This document shows positions 31,261-43,174 of a stretch of 64,000 nucleotides of DNA, one piece after another. Origin of the DNA: Anastrepha obliqua (taxonomy: Eukaryota; Arthropoda; Insecta; Diptera; Tephritidae); contig NC_072892.1 in the NCBI RefSeq assembly GCF_027943255.1, forward strand, positions 17,011,792-17,075,791, written 5' to 3'. The notes below the pieces were generated by a model. The model made no database searches. It was not told the origin of the DNA and saw only the letters and a list, made by a program, of their open reading frames with translations. The position numbers were made by a program, and so were the translations under genes. The stretch's first letter is position 1; the number at the start of each line of letters is the position of its first letter.

Positions 31261-33635
31261 AGGTTTGTAGTGCAAGCCATTTATCTTCCCACTCACGCAT
31301 ACTTTGAAGAACGCAATCATTGATGTTTGAAGCTCAAACTGTTATTCATAATTTCACGCTATTTTAGCGTCAGTTATAGGTTTTACCCATTCAATCGTAT
31401 CTGGTATATCTTTTTTCTAAAGCCTATCGGCAGTTAATATGCAATTCAACGCCACGGAGCAACAAAAAATGAGTGCGCATGCGTGCGTTTCTTCCGGATT
31501 AAACTTGAACACACACACAAACATGCACAAAAGCAATTATATTTATGGGAAACAAATCAGCTCGTGAAATCACAAAATCAAAATTGTTGAATGCAAACAG
31601 ACAAGCAAATCAAACAATGGCCAATTGAAGTCAAAAGCTTTGCTCAGCACGCACCATTCGCGGAGCTCATATTTATTTCATGATTTATTTCATTTTCGTA
31701 CTCCCTTGTTGGCATAGTAAAGCGCTTTTATTTACTCGAATTGAATTGCCATAAACAAAAACTAAATTTTAAATCATTTTTCATTTTTTAAGATGAGTAG
31801 TGCGAACCTAATTAAAATAAGTATAAAAAAACCACTTCATTTCGTGCTGCAGCCATCATTCCATAAAAGTGGTTGCGAAGTAATTTATTGTTTAGTTGTT
31901 GTTGCGACCGCCGCTGACAGTCGCTTCACGCACCGCTGCCGCTCATACACAGCCAATTTGCATTTTGCAGAATGTTTTATTGACAATATTTTCATTAGGT
32001 TGTTTGGGAATCTATTTACAATTCCTAGGTGCGGAAATATGTTTGTATGGATGTGTGCTATGCATATACAGACATGCAAATGAAAACATGAAATGGGAAT
32101 TTAACTATGTTCATGGCTATAAAATATATTAAACAGAATGTAAATGTGAATTAGAGGCGGGCAGATTTTGCCTTCAAAATACATAGGAAAGACAATGAAA
32201 TGATATGCAGTGCATAAAAAAATATGGCAATGATGTCAGCAGCGCCATTTGAAGTGACAGGCGGCAGAAAAAATTAATGGCATAAAACTACATACTTATG
32301 TATGTATATATGAAAGAACATCTGTTTCAGTTGTGAGAATCTGCGCCGACATACATACTCGTACACATGAACATATGAATATTTGTATGTACATACGCCG
32401 CATCAAAGCATCTGCTAGCCGCCCACACCACTCAATTTGAAATTTCTAGGCCACTTTCATACAAAAATATTGCATTGCATTTCTTTTTGCATCACTCGCA
32501 ATAATTCTACTCTCAACTGTTTACATACAAATCCACGTAACTGCAGCCGCGAGTCACCATTTCTTTGCACACATCCATACGAGTATATGCATGTACATGT
32601 GTATGTACTTATACAAAAAAAAAAAGCCGACGACCCACATACATGCATTGCTGCTGATGATGCGACTTGCAAATCAAGTGAAAATGAATAGCTAATGCGA
32701 ATGTGTATGATTTAGTCGTAAAGATTCGCACCTCGCAGTGAATCACTCGCAGTTCTCGCGCACAGATATGAAGGAGAGTAAAGCATTGCTATGGTTAAAA
32801 CTGTTATGTACATACATAGATATATATTGTATGTTAAGTGGTGTTTGGATGTTGCTTTTCTGCTTGCGGCTGTCTGCATGAAGGTTAGGAGGTGTGTGCG
32901 AATAAAAAACAAAAATACAATTTGTAGATTAGTATCCTCACGCAATTCACTCGCATATGTATATGTATGCATGTATGTATGAATGTGCATATGTTTTTAT
33001 AACTCCAGACTTGCACTTCTGCTCGCAGTCCACATCTTCAATCCACATAAAACACACCGTCCGTCCACCTTGCACAATAAGAAATTCTCACACTCAATTA
33101 TGAATTCGTTAATTTAATCTCTACACACATTTCTCTGTACACCTATGCACATACATACACATGTTAAGTAGTTTTCTCGCACTTGCAAAATGCTAATTAT
33201 TATTTGTAATTGCCTGGAAAATAACGATGACGAATTTGGCGCATCTGCTTTGGAACTTAAGTTTTAATTGAATAATAGCAGCCCCACAGAAATTTACGCT
33301 AAGCGAAAATGAATGCAAAACTGGTTGTAGGTTGGGAATAAAGCCGTAAAAACAGATTGTAAAATATTCACTTTTCTTAAAAAATTCTTGATTCATTTAA
33401 TTTTTGTATTACAATTTTTGTGTTTTTTATGTATTTCTCGGCATTCAGTCATACAGATCTGTGACATTTTGAAAAAAAAAATGCACCTGTCAACCACTAA
33501 TTCGCTAACATTAACAACTTCACGCCCTTAGCCACAAATATGGGTGCTTTTTTTTTTTTTTTTTTTACTAGAAAATGATCGCTATCAATATTTGCACTGC
33601 GGCATGAGTGATCGTCTGAGGATTTCCACCGTCTC
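31261..33635. other. Spacer with TATG/CATA repeats
   Basis: TATG-type repeats near 32296-32312, 32940-32985 and 33150-33165; T run at 33549-33566. Frames such as 31793-32083 and 32437-32691 match nothing I know. No transposon recognised. Confidence 0.45.
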
Positions 33636-33639
33636 GATA

Positions 33640-34400
33640 TTAAAACATGGTCAATTTGATTGGATAAGAAGGTGCCAGGGATTGCCCATGAGTACTACTT
33701 AGATACATATTCGTGCTAGTTGCGAACTGGCAGAGCCTTTCTCCATTGCATGACGTCACATTATGAAGGTAGTGTGGGCCCGCAACACGTCTGAAGTGTT
33801 TCTCCTTGCCGATTAGTGCGTTAAAATCGCCTAACACGATGATAGTGTCATAGGAACAAATTTTTATCATTGAAGACTCTAGGATTACATAGAACGAGTC
33901 CTTTGTCAAGTAATCCGCTTCCTCCGTGGGAGCATATATTGAGAATATGGTCATATTATTAAATTTCCCTTTAATGCGCAGGGAGCATATGCGTTCATTT
34001 ATTGGTGTACAGCCAAAGAAGTATTTCGACATTTTTTGTGACAGTAGAAAGCCAGTACCACATTGACCGCTTCTGTTTAGCATTCCACTACAGAAAAGCC
34101 TGTATTCTTTTTTCCTGATTTCTCCCTGTCCTTTCCAACGCAGCTCTTGAAGAGCTAAGATATCTACGTGGGACTTACTCATTTGCATCGCTGCTTCCTG
34201 CATTGCTCTTGCTCTTAGGAGAGTTCGAATATTCCAGGTTCCGAGAGTCAAATCATTTGTCCTTTTTCGTTGCTGAGGTCGTTTGCCATGATCAGTTTTA
34301 TTTATCCGAGGCTGTGAACGTTTCTTAACATAAACATTTTTGTAAGTGTGGGTTGTTAGCCCAACGACTTAACCCTATTTTAAGGCAGTGGAGACTACCG
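33640..34400 (-). pseudogene. RTE-like LINE 5' end with endonuclease domain
   Basis: A 204-codon frame on the minus strand (34251-33640) encodes an APE-type endonuclease: LGTWNIRTLL (start), DILALQELRWKGQGE (metal-binding Glu), GTGFLLSQKM, SIYAPTEEADY and IVLGDFNAL (catalytic Asp/Asn). It resembles the CFDP2-like endonucleases of insect RTE-type elements, which nick target DNA. The frame ends before the final SDH motif; PIKLTMF replaces the expected NQIDHVL by a frameshift. The 34252-34400 part looks like 5' leader. No reverse transcriptase follows, so the element is truncated. Confidence 0.8.
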
Positions 34401-34429
34401 CCCCCAAAAATCTTTTTTATCAACGAATT

Positions 34430-34595
34430 GTCTAATGACCCGAGCCCGAGGACGTCCAAGGTTAACCTGGCTTGACCAAGCCATAGCCGACCTGAAAAAG
34501 CTACGAGTTAGGAGCTAGGATTGGAAGAGGATTGTGGATGAAGCTAAAGCTCACCCTGAGCTGTAATCGCTACCTGATGATGATTTGATGATGAC
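34430..34595 (+). pseudogene. RTE-like LINE 3' end
   Basis: Frame gives RGRPRLTWLDQAIADLKKLR, W.RIVDEAKAHPEL and a stop, then DDDLMMT; the trinucleotide-rich GATGATGATTTGATGATGA lies at the end (34575-34592). This is the usual C-terminus and 3' end of RTE-type elements. It faces the opposite way to the endonuclease at 33640-34400, so the two are separate pieces. Confidence 0.65.
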
Positions 34596-34860
34596 TTTTT
34601 TTTTAAAACCTTTAAACAAATAATTAAAAAAAATGTGTTGGCTGAATTACTATGAATTAAAACATACATTTTATTTATTTACCGATCCTAAAGCAAAAAC
34701 TGCTAAAGTCATATAGAGGCTGTTTAGTCGAAAGTTCACAGATATGATTTAATCTAAAGGTCAGTCCGCTGACAGTAAATTAAAGGGTCTACTTTTAACA
34801 AACTCATCAATGAAAAATTTTTATTTTTTTATTTTTTATTTGAGATATCTAAAGGCTAGT
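34596..34860. other. Spacer
   Basis: No feature recognised. Confidence 0.3.
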
Positions 34861-34869
34861 ACTAACTTC

Positions 34870-34975
34870 ACAGCCCTGAAATTTCGCTGGCAAATTGCAT
34901 TTGGCTTGCAGTGAAATTTCGCTAGCAACTTGCACTTGGCTTGCAGTGAAATGTTGCTAGCAACATTGATTATCA
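34870..34975 (+). repeat. Short tandem repeat, ~41-bp unit
   Basis: About two and a half copies of a unit containing GCAGTGAAATTTCGCTAGCAA and CTTGCACTTGGCTT. Related words appear reversed near 35310-35340 (GAAATTTCACGCG, TTTCACTGCA), so it may be part of a larger inverted structure. Confidence 0.6.
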
Positions 34976-35454
34976 AATGAGAAGAAACGTGAAATTTATG
35001 AGCGGCAGAAGCAATTGGGAAATTTCGTTTATAAAAGTGTTTTTAAACAAATTAATACACACACAAACACATATATTAACACAAAAAAATATAAAGCAGA
35101 TTTACTTACACTCCTTGCGAGGATGTTTCGCTTAAGAGTGCCTTGTTTCGGAGTATTCGAACACAGGCACTTCACTCGCAAAGGAACAGGCAGTTTTCGT
35201 TCAATGTTAAATTACATTTGCATTTCAAGTAAGTGTGAAATGTTACTGGCATCATGTTGTTGCCATGCTGCGCGGCATGAACTGAGTACTAGTTTGCCGT
35301 AAGATACACACGAAATTTCACGCGTATTTCACTGCAATGGAATTTGTATGGATTTTCACAGCCATTTCAAGGGAAACGCGAATTTAATACCTGTGCTTAA
35401 GAAGAAAATCGTATTTAAACTAATAAATAGCTTAGTGACCGAGGTATTCGGCAT

Positions 35455-35585
35455 ATGTTATGTTATGTTATGTTATGTTATGTTATGTTATGTTATGTTA
35501 TGTTATGTTATGTTATGTTATGTTATGTTATGTTATGTTATGTTATGTTATGTTAAAAAAGCATAACATGTTATGTTATGTTAAA
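35455..35585 (+). repeat. (TGTTA)n pentanucleotide microsatellite
   Basis: About 20 perfect copies at 35455-35555, a short A-rich break, and a few more copies to 35582. It creates an artificial open frame MLCYVMLCYV that is not a gene. Confidence 0.95.
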
Positions 35586-35764
35586 AAAACGTAACATAGA
35601 TAAGAATTTATGTGCTTTAAAACGGCTAATATTTAAAAATATTTAAAATAGTTTTAGATGATTTCAGATGCGGTTTCTGCCGAAATATCTCAGAATTCTA
35701 TACACAATGAGAGCTGTAAACTTTGAGGTCTCCTAAAATTAAACACGTTCGTAATATTTGCTAA

Positions 35765-36570
35765 AATGTGTCGACTTCTGGAGTACCGCAAGGTAGCATT
35801 CTTGGTCCTATTTTGTTTATACTTTTCAGTAATGACGTTGATCAGTGTTTCAAGTAATCGAAATATTAACTCTATGCAGACGATTTCAAACTCTTTCGCA
35901 AAATCTCCTCTCTATGGGCTACATTGTTCTTAAATGAAGATTTAAATGCTCTAAACGACTGGGATCTGCAAAACAAACCCCCTTTCGTCAACTTATTATG
36001 TTTCAAATTTAACTCTTCTCTCAGACAATGAAATTCGTGGCCTTTGTGTAATTTTTGATTCGTCTTTTACGTTCATTACCCATGTTAACTCTATTATTCC
36101 GAAGGCATATGCCAACTCTTAGCTTTCTTGTGACGCTATGCCAATGATCTTAAAGACCCATATACTAGAAAAATCGTGCGAAGGTGGAGTATGTCTCCAT
36201 CACCAGGAATCCAATGTGTCCCTCACATTTCTTTAGAATTGAAAAAGTTCAATGGAAATTTGTAGGTTTTGCTCTTCTACCTTTACGCTTTGATAGTCCC
36301 TTGCCATCCTACATTGCTAGGTGCATGCTTATCAATATTTATCACTTCAGATCCGACGACTTGTTCAAAGCTAATTGCTTTTATACGATCTAATAGGCGG
36401 CACCATTGACTGTTCAAATCTACTCGGCCAAATAAGTTTCAATGTTCCTAATTGACTACTTCGCTCTTATAATCCATTTTATGCTGAAATTCTCAGATCT
36501 ACAGTCTGTTTCAGAAGAAAAGAACCGTTTTTTTTCTTGTAACTTCAAAATATATTTCGTTCTGCTTTTT
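35765..36570 (+). pseudogene. Degenerate Jockey-type reverse transcriptase
   Basis: Frames give STSGVPQGSILGPILFILFS (motif B, from about 35768), LYADDFKLFRKI (motif C, about 35872-35905), EDLNALNDWDLQ, then after damage YTRKIV, PHLE-like and VQWKFVGFALLPLRFDSPLP (about 36250-36305), RCMLINIYHF and NPFYAEI.RSTV. This is the palm-thumb-connection part of a Jockey-clade LINE. Several stops and frameshifts; upstream parts are missing. Confidence 0.8.
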
Positions 36571-38505
36571 GCTGCGTAACAGTCCCACTGAAGGGCTACG
36601 ACGCCAGTGCTAACTCAGGTTAGAGTCGTTCGAAACTTTCTCGTAAACGCAACCAAACAAAAATGAGTGAGAACTGCGCGAAGCGTTTCGAGGTGGTATG
36701 TGGCGTGGGAATAATAATGATGGCGCAAATAATTTGTATATATGTATAATTTATAACTTTTTTTTGTCGTACGTCAATCATATTTGACACTTCTGAACTG
36801 AACCGCTGATGTATACAATCAGACAAACAATGAAGCACGTAAAGGTCAAAATGAAGATCTCCATCATCTTACTTAGAAAAAAAGATATTCGAAAACTAAA
36901 TTCGATGATTTCTTTGGTGCCACCTTGCATAGTACTTGTGCCTCCACCTGTTTATGTATTCGAAATAAAGAATATTTCAAATAAAAATATTTCAAAAATT
37001 ATACTGCTTTTGTCGAATTTTTATTGTTGCAGCTAGAAACGGCTCATTTATTTCTCAATCACAATGACGTCATAGCCTTAACGCAATATAAATTCTAGAG
37101 CTTGCATTAAATAATTGATTTTTACATGTCGTTGCATAAATGCCTTTAGTTATCAAAACCAAATGTGAGAGAATTTCCGTATGCCACAGACGTTGCAGGC
37201 CTTCTAATATAAATTGCCTGCTTAATATTCCCACAAAAATGCATCGGACTACTTTGGGCATGTGTGAGTGTGAGTGAGTGTAAAGGCATTACGCAATGCT
37301 GATCCTTCCGATAGGAAACACTTAAATCACAGCGCATTGAAAGAAAGCAAGGAAATGCATGCATCGAATTTCAATGCGACTCACACGCAAAGCGACTCAT
37401 TGCAAGCAAATCAGGGCACAAGTGGGATATGCATGTCTGTACATATGAAGGTACGTACACATACATGCATGTAGAGTCTTACGCAGGCTCAGGTGAATGG
37501 AAGACAGGAAAACATAAATCTCGCGCACCAGCGTTAACTCATATGCGAGCGGGGATTACAAGGTATAAAGTGCGAAGGTATCGTCAGCGGCTGTAAATAC
37601 TTGGTGGCGGTGAAAAGTATTTAGTTAGAGTAGGACATGGTTTGGGAACACATTCTGATAAATGAAAACTCATAGCAGTATTAAATAAGAAAATTAAAAT
37701 TATTGAAATGATTACTCAACTATGGAATCTTAGGTGTGAAAAAATATTTACGTATGCAAGCACCTACACACATGTCTTTTATTTCCATTAGTTTTTATTT
37801 TTTATTTAATAGTTTTTTTTCTTCGCAAATATTGCCTTACTGTATGTAGGTGTGGCAGTGCGATTCTCCGCTCCAAATAAGGGAAACCAATTTCACCTTT
37901 AATTCTTCACTTTCTACTTACGAAACCTGACAAGCGGTGTTTGACCGATTTTAGCGAAGTTATCGCTGAGTAGCCGTATCCAACTTGCCAAGCGCCTATT
38001 GAAGTGGTTACGGTAGTGGAAGTGAAATGAATTTAAGGGTGTCGAATTTCAGATGCAAAGGCAAACAGCAAAAACAAAAACAACAGCAACAACAACTAAT
38101 ACTCGAATGAGCACTAAAAAATAAGAGCACAAGTGTACAAGTGCAGGTATGTGTATGAGTGTAACGGGTGTTCTTTGTAATACATATATGTAACGGGTGT
38201 TTTTTTGTAATGTATGTAACTTTTGGTAGGAATATCTGTAAAACCAGGCGTTCAATTAAATGCTTACTTATGATATTTCTGTTTAACCCACTTTGACAAA
38301 ATACCAAGCAAAGCCTTACACACTCGAGCTGCGTTGCCAATTGTCGGAACTAAATTCTAAAATTTTTGGCCCGTAAAAAACGTTCAGTTTTTCGATTGTT
38401 CAGTAATAAGATTAGAAAAGTGACTAATGAACGGAGGCCAACTTCTTTAGCCCGTTCTGTCACTCCCTTCTGCAGTCATCAAAGTCACGGTTAGAAAAGG
38501 CTTTT
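36571..38505. other. Spacer; shared 27-mer and a short tandem repeat
   Basis: 36766-36792 reads, on the minus strand, the same 27 bases as 22332-22358. A two-copy repeat around GTAACGGGTGT lies at 38164-38220, resembling a mariner terminus. No genes recognised; the 110-codon minus frame at 38008-38340 is Cys/Phe-rich from CAA/CAG repeats. Confidence 0.45.
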
Positions 38506-38509
38506 TTCA

Positions 38510-38975
38510 ACTCCCCAGCGAGCTTGGCAGGCTAAGAGAGGCTGCAGATAGACTAAACTCATGTTACCTGTCTTGTCCGAACGAGTGTCGCAGTTGCTCT
38601 TGTCATTAAGCAGAGGGGACTGTAGGCAGCTAGTTGAACTGATGAGGGGCCACTTTCTATAGGCGAAGCACATGGCAAAGATAGGCATCTCAGATAGTGC
38701 ACTCTGCCCACCATGTGGAGAGGAGGATGAGACGGCGGACCACTTTCTATGCGTCTGCCCAGCCTTCGCTCAAATCAGGCTTGAAGTCTTTGGCACTGAT
38801 GTGTTAAGAAGCGACTATCTTGGCTCCTTGGCACCACAAGATCGACTCAGATATCTTCAGAGGTCGAGTAGAATTCTTTTCTTCTACTCGAAAAGGAAAC
38901 AGGAGCGCAATAAAATGAACTAAATGTTGTCTGAATGCTGTATTTGCTAGTTGTTCCGACAACAAAAAAATTTAT
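38510..38975 (+). pseudogene. RNase H-type LINE 3' end, second copy of the 1290-2335 family
   Basis: Runs parallel to 1830-2335. A good frame from 38672 encodes IGISDSALCPPCGEEDETADHFLCVCPAF, FGTDVLRSDYLGSLAPQDRL, i.e. the C-terminal CX2C...HX4C zinc domain. The GCGAGCTTGGCAGG start and the GTTGTTCCGACAA end match the first copy. It lacks the 93-bp inverted insertion present there and so shows the pre-insertion state. Confidence 0.85.
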
Positions 38976-39029
38976 AGGCGATATTGCTTAAATTGAGATG
39001 ACACTCTGCAAGAGACCTTTCACTACGAA

Positions 39030-39330
39030 AAATAGACTGGTTTACATGGCGGAGGCATCAGCTCTTCATACTTTTTCAAAACTGTGCATAAAAAACCAAT
39101 TTAAGACCGATTGATCTCAAGATGTAGGCCGCTGAATTCGACGACTCAGTCATTTGATTTGACTCCTTCTGACCACTTTTTGATTGAATACGTCCAGTCA
39201 CTAGTTTTTGATGATAAAGCAGCTTAATTGATGCCTTGGAGAGGCAACATTCGGCGTGTAAGTCGGTTTTAGTAGAAAATGGGGTCAAATTGACCCAATC
39301 AGTTGCATACATGTACTTATATATGCATAT
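39030..39330 (+). pseudogene. rosa-type mariner C-terminal fragment
   Basis: Frames give ASALHTFSK, then FDLTPSDHFLIEYVQSLVFD (about 39151-39210) and LERNIRR-like and LVENGVKLTQSVA words. This covers the third catalytic Asp (TPSD) and the tail of a DD41D-type transposase. Frameshifted; the first two catalytic residues and both ends are missing. Confidence 0.65.
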
Positions 39331-39389
39331 CCTCCAGCTTCAGTTGCAATTTGTGCGGTCCTTCTTTGTTTAATGCCGCCAATGGGAGC

Positions 39390-39525
39390 GACCTACATAT
39401 ATTTCCCCCGACAGTCGGTTCTTCGTAACCGGAACGACCCGGATTTATATCCGGTCAAGGACTGTCACTTCAGCAGCATTCCCTGTATATGTATGGGGAA
39501 TGTTTATGCTGCTACAACAACAACA
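39390..39525 (+). mobile_element. Short retroposon resembling both ends of the intact LINE
   Basis: The first ~70 bases (CAGTCGGTTCTTCGTAACCGG onward in part) align with the 5' end of the LINE at 4120-4190, and the 3' end (TATGCTGCTACAACAACAAC) resembles its end (TATGCTGTTAACAACAACAA). The middle (TCAGCAGCATTCCCTGTATA) is its own. About 135 bp, no coding. I recognise it as a common tephritid short repeat. It fits an internally deleted LINE derivative copied in trans. No clear target duplication. Confidence 0.6.
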
Positions 39526-39529
39526 ATCT

Positions 39530-41100
39530 ACAGTTTTAAGTCAACTCCAACCGGCAGATGGGTTCTTTGAGAATTTTTTCATAGGTGCGTCATTGCTACC
39601 GAGCGGCAAAATCTAAAAACTACGGCAAAAACTTAAAAACTTTTCTAACACTTTGATATTTTATGCACAAACTGGAGACCAAGCGGTCGGTAGTTACTAA
39701 CAAATGAATCGAAATTATTTCTAAACACTAAATGTCATAAAGTTTTCGAGTGGATAAAACCAAAATGTTTGCAATTTCATTTTTTTTTTGTATTTAGCTT
39801 GAAAAATATACATACACCCCACACAAAAGCACCCGCTACATACGTTTGCATAAACCACGTTCCAGCGCATCAAATAAAATCGTTCAAATGAAAAGGTTGC
39901 ACTGTTTGTTTTTATTTTTTTGTTGTTTTTGTTTTCTACAACATATTTTATTTTATTTCCAAATGACTTTTTATTTTTTATTTTCACTATTATTTTCGCA
40001 CTTTAACCCTTTCTTTAGCTGTTTACAACTGCAAGCCCTGGAACTGCTTTACTGGCTTCATTAGTAAACTGGCCAAGTGACCGTTGCATTAAGCGCGCGT
40101 ATTAAATTACAAAAACACAGGCACACTCACGCTAAAGCAAAAAATTCAGGCAAACACTTCTGCTGCTAACAGTTCGCCCGCCAAAGAATCGTATTGATTG
40201 CAAGACACTTTGCGGTTTTTAGAAATAAATTTATTTTTTTTTTTAGTTTTAAACAATATTTTAGTCTATGCAAATTTATGTTTGTATGTGCAACCATAAA
40301 AAACTTTTTTATTAGTTAAAATTGCGTTAGATATTTTTATTATTGAAAACTTTTTATTGCATTCACTTTTTTTAAATATTCATATCAAAACACTTGAACT
40401 CTTCCGTTTTACGGTGTTTTTGTTTTTAGATTTTTTATTAAGCGTTAAGTGGTATTGTACACGAAACAAGCGTTTTATTATAAGTTAAAAGTTAGTAACG
40501 CCCGCGTATTCATTCAAGCATGCGCACCTGAACGTCTCTCAAACTCAACTGATGCGGAGCTACAACGCAACCTCAACTAACCACAAGCCGTCGCATGAGA
40601 GTACCGATTGTTGGTAGACAACACCTGCGGGCAGACGGTGGCTTAAACAAGTTTCTCTCTTTTTCTACTATCTGCTTCTTTTTGCATCACTTTTCAACAG
40701 TCAACGATGGCCTGCAGCATTTTAGTACGTGCACACACACATACATATATAAGTAGCATACGAGCTTGCACTTTGCTTTTGTTGTCTCACCAACAACAGT
40801 CGCACCAGTCAAATTAAGCAGTGAGAAAATACGCATTGTGAGAAACCGGCTTTTTTATCAGTTCGAACATATTCGAGCATGTTGGTTTGGAAAAGTTCGA
40901 AAAGAAAACTGTTTATTATTGTTAATTAGATTACTTGCATATGAAATAAAGAATTAAATCAACCACTAATGTTTTTTTTTTTTTTTTCAAAAAATATGTC
41001 ATCTCATTACACGGCAACTTTACGAAAATATTGACATGTAATGTTGCATATTTCATATGAGAAAAAAACAAGAAAAATTCAACACTTGCAGAAGTCATAT
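39530..41100. other. Spacer
   Basis: AT-rich, with T runs at 39780-39789 and 40974-40988. The GC-richer part 40500-40650 has no long frame. No element recognised. Confidence 0.4.
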
Positions 41101-41101
41101 A

Positions 41102-41703
41102 AAGGGTCTTTCAAAAGTGACCACTAGATGTCAATAGTGAATGATTTCTAGACGCTACTTTTTTCTTGTGTCATATTTCATATTTGTCAAGTAGACAGAT
41201 GTATAATTTTAAGTATGGGTACTTACTCGATAAAAAAACGTTACGAAGAAATAAAAATAAAAATAAAAATAAAAATTATTACGAAAATGATCCATCTTTA
41301 AGAACACTAAATTGCAAAATTCGTGATTTTTTGGTATAAATAAGCGTCGAAATGAGTCGACAATTCAAAGGTTGGTGAAAAGATTTCAAAAACTGGTTCT
41401 GATGAGGATAGAAGAAAGACTGACAGATCAAAAACGGGACGTTCTGTTGCGAATATTGCTGCTGGAGAGCAAAGTGCTTGTCTAACAAACTTCAACATCG
41501 GACGTTCTCAATAAACATTCTGGAATAGATTCTTTGGCGGATTTTACCTGTAAGCGATGACCTCGTCGGGAGACATTAAATGATGAGATTTTTCACATAT
41601 AATTTTTAAGAGCCGTATTTTGAATAGTCAAAATTGAAATAATCTAGATTTTTACATGATTTATTTAAAAACAATATCTAGGCACGTCTGTTGAAAGAAC
41701 CTT
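41102..41703 (+). mobile_element. Deleted mariner-like element, 602 bp
   Basis: Inverted ends AAGGGTCTTTCAAAAG (41102) and, reversed, AAGGTTCTTTCAACAG (41703), each next to a TA. Inside are transposase scraps: YHENDPSLRTLN, RKTDRSKTGRSVANIAAGE (about 41425-41475). The catalytic core is gone. It is a non-autonomous remnant of a Tc1/mariner element. (AAAAT)n at 41252-41276. Confidence 0.7.
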
Positions 41704-43170
41704 TATTTCCATTCTTGTGATATTTTTTTTGTTGTAAGAATCAAAGTTTTCTCAACTCTCGTACAGTAAATAAAAATCAGCTAGGCAGCGCTCACCTTTA
41801 CTATTTGTGATTGACTTAAAATGCTTTTCTTATAAGAGACCAAAGTGCAATATTTTTAGAAAAAAACACGTCACTCTATGAATATTTGTACACGTTACAA
41901 CCCGGGCGCAGGGCACAATAAATGTAATATTATTACGAGTGATGAAAACAACAAAAAATGTATGTATTGCTCTCCAGAACCAACTCTCCCACTAGACTGC
42001 AGCAACAAGTCAATTAGCTCTTCAAACAAGTTCGCTGCGCTCTTTGTTGCACTTCAAGCAGTTCATTCATTATTTTCAACCGCTGCAACTTGTCTAAATG
42101 CTCTTTGCGCTCCTTTATACTCTTCATCGTTACCAACAATATTATTTGTGTATCTTCTCCTAGCTCTGTTTACGGTGTTTCTTATGTATGTCCGCCGCTT
42201 TGATGTGTGTGCTCCACCTTGTAGATGATTTGTCGTGTGGTCATTTCGTAGATAGTTTTGTTTTTTCATGCATTTGTTGTAATTTGTTAATCTTTTTAGA
42301 TTTTTTCTGTGCAGATGTTGTAGTAATTTTGAACTTTTCGACTTGTCACTGCGCGCACACCCAGACATATCGGTGTGTATGTATCGATGTCGGTTTAAAC
42401 GTCATTTTGGTTATTATTTTACCCTCCACTTCCGCCTCATTCTTCCACACTACTACAAGCATAGTTTTGGTTACGCCTATAATTATCTGCTTTGTCACCT
42501 TTTGTTAGGTCAGTGTTCCCCCAATACGATATGTTTTGTGTTTTTTTTTTTGTGATATTTGCTTAGCGGCGTACCTTTTTTGAGTTGATATTGATATTTT
42601 GTTGCTGAATATTATCGTCGATTCTTAGATAGATAATTATGTTGAGAGCTTTTGTTGGCATATTTTTTTCTCTGCACTCCCACTTCAGATTGGTTAGCTG
42701 ATTAATCGATGATTGAGGCAGAGTATGAAATTAGTTATAAAGGAGGAAAGATTTATTGAGGCCTAACCTTAGGAAATGTATTATATAAAAGTAGAGGGCG
42801 GGCCATTTAAGGGTATTACGTAATTTTGAGACTGACAATTTAAGAAGTGAATATCGCGAACTTATTTCAAAAGCCAGTATTACAGGCATCAGACATTATA
42901 AAAACTATATTGGCAGATCTTTAATATATCGGCACCGAGAAGGATTGCTGTTGTGCGGAGAACCCGAAAAGAGTTCAGATCCCTCAGCGTAACATTACTG
43001 GAATTATGAACTACTGCCTAGCAAACCGATAATCAATAATTGAAAGGGTCGATTTGGCTAATAAACTAAAATATTTATATTTTTAACTAAATATTGAAAG
43101 TAAATGGTCGAGTAGACCAAATGAAAGTTTTTAAAACCTTTCGAACCCTGTTTCTAAGAAATAATATTTA
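41704..43170. other. Spacer with overlapping open frames
   Basis: A 116-codon frame (41878-42228, plus) and a basic 101-codon frame (42368-42063, minus) overlap. Neither matches a family I know and neither has good splice sites. Probably chance. Confidence 0.35.
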
Positions 43171-43174
43171 CAAG

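Noticed and set aside
35348..35566. 72-codon frame with repeated MLCYV
   Set aside because: It is the translation of the (TGTTA)n microsatellite.
41878..42368. Overlapping 116-codon plus and 101-codon minus frames
   Set aside because: They overlap antisense, lack splice sites and match nothing; a third frame with heptad-like spacing (ELLEVQQRAQ) is also only ~50 codons. Chance is the simplest view.
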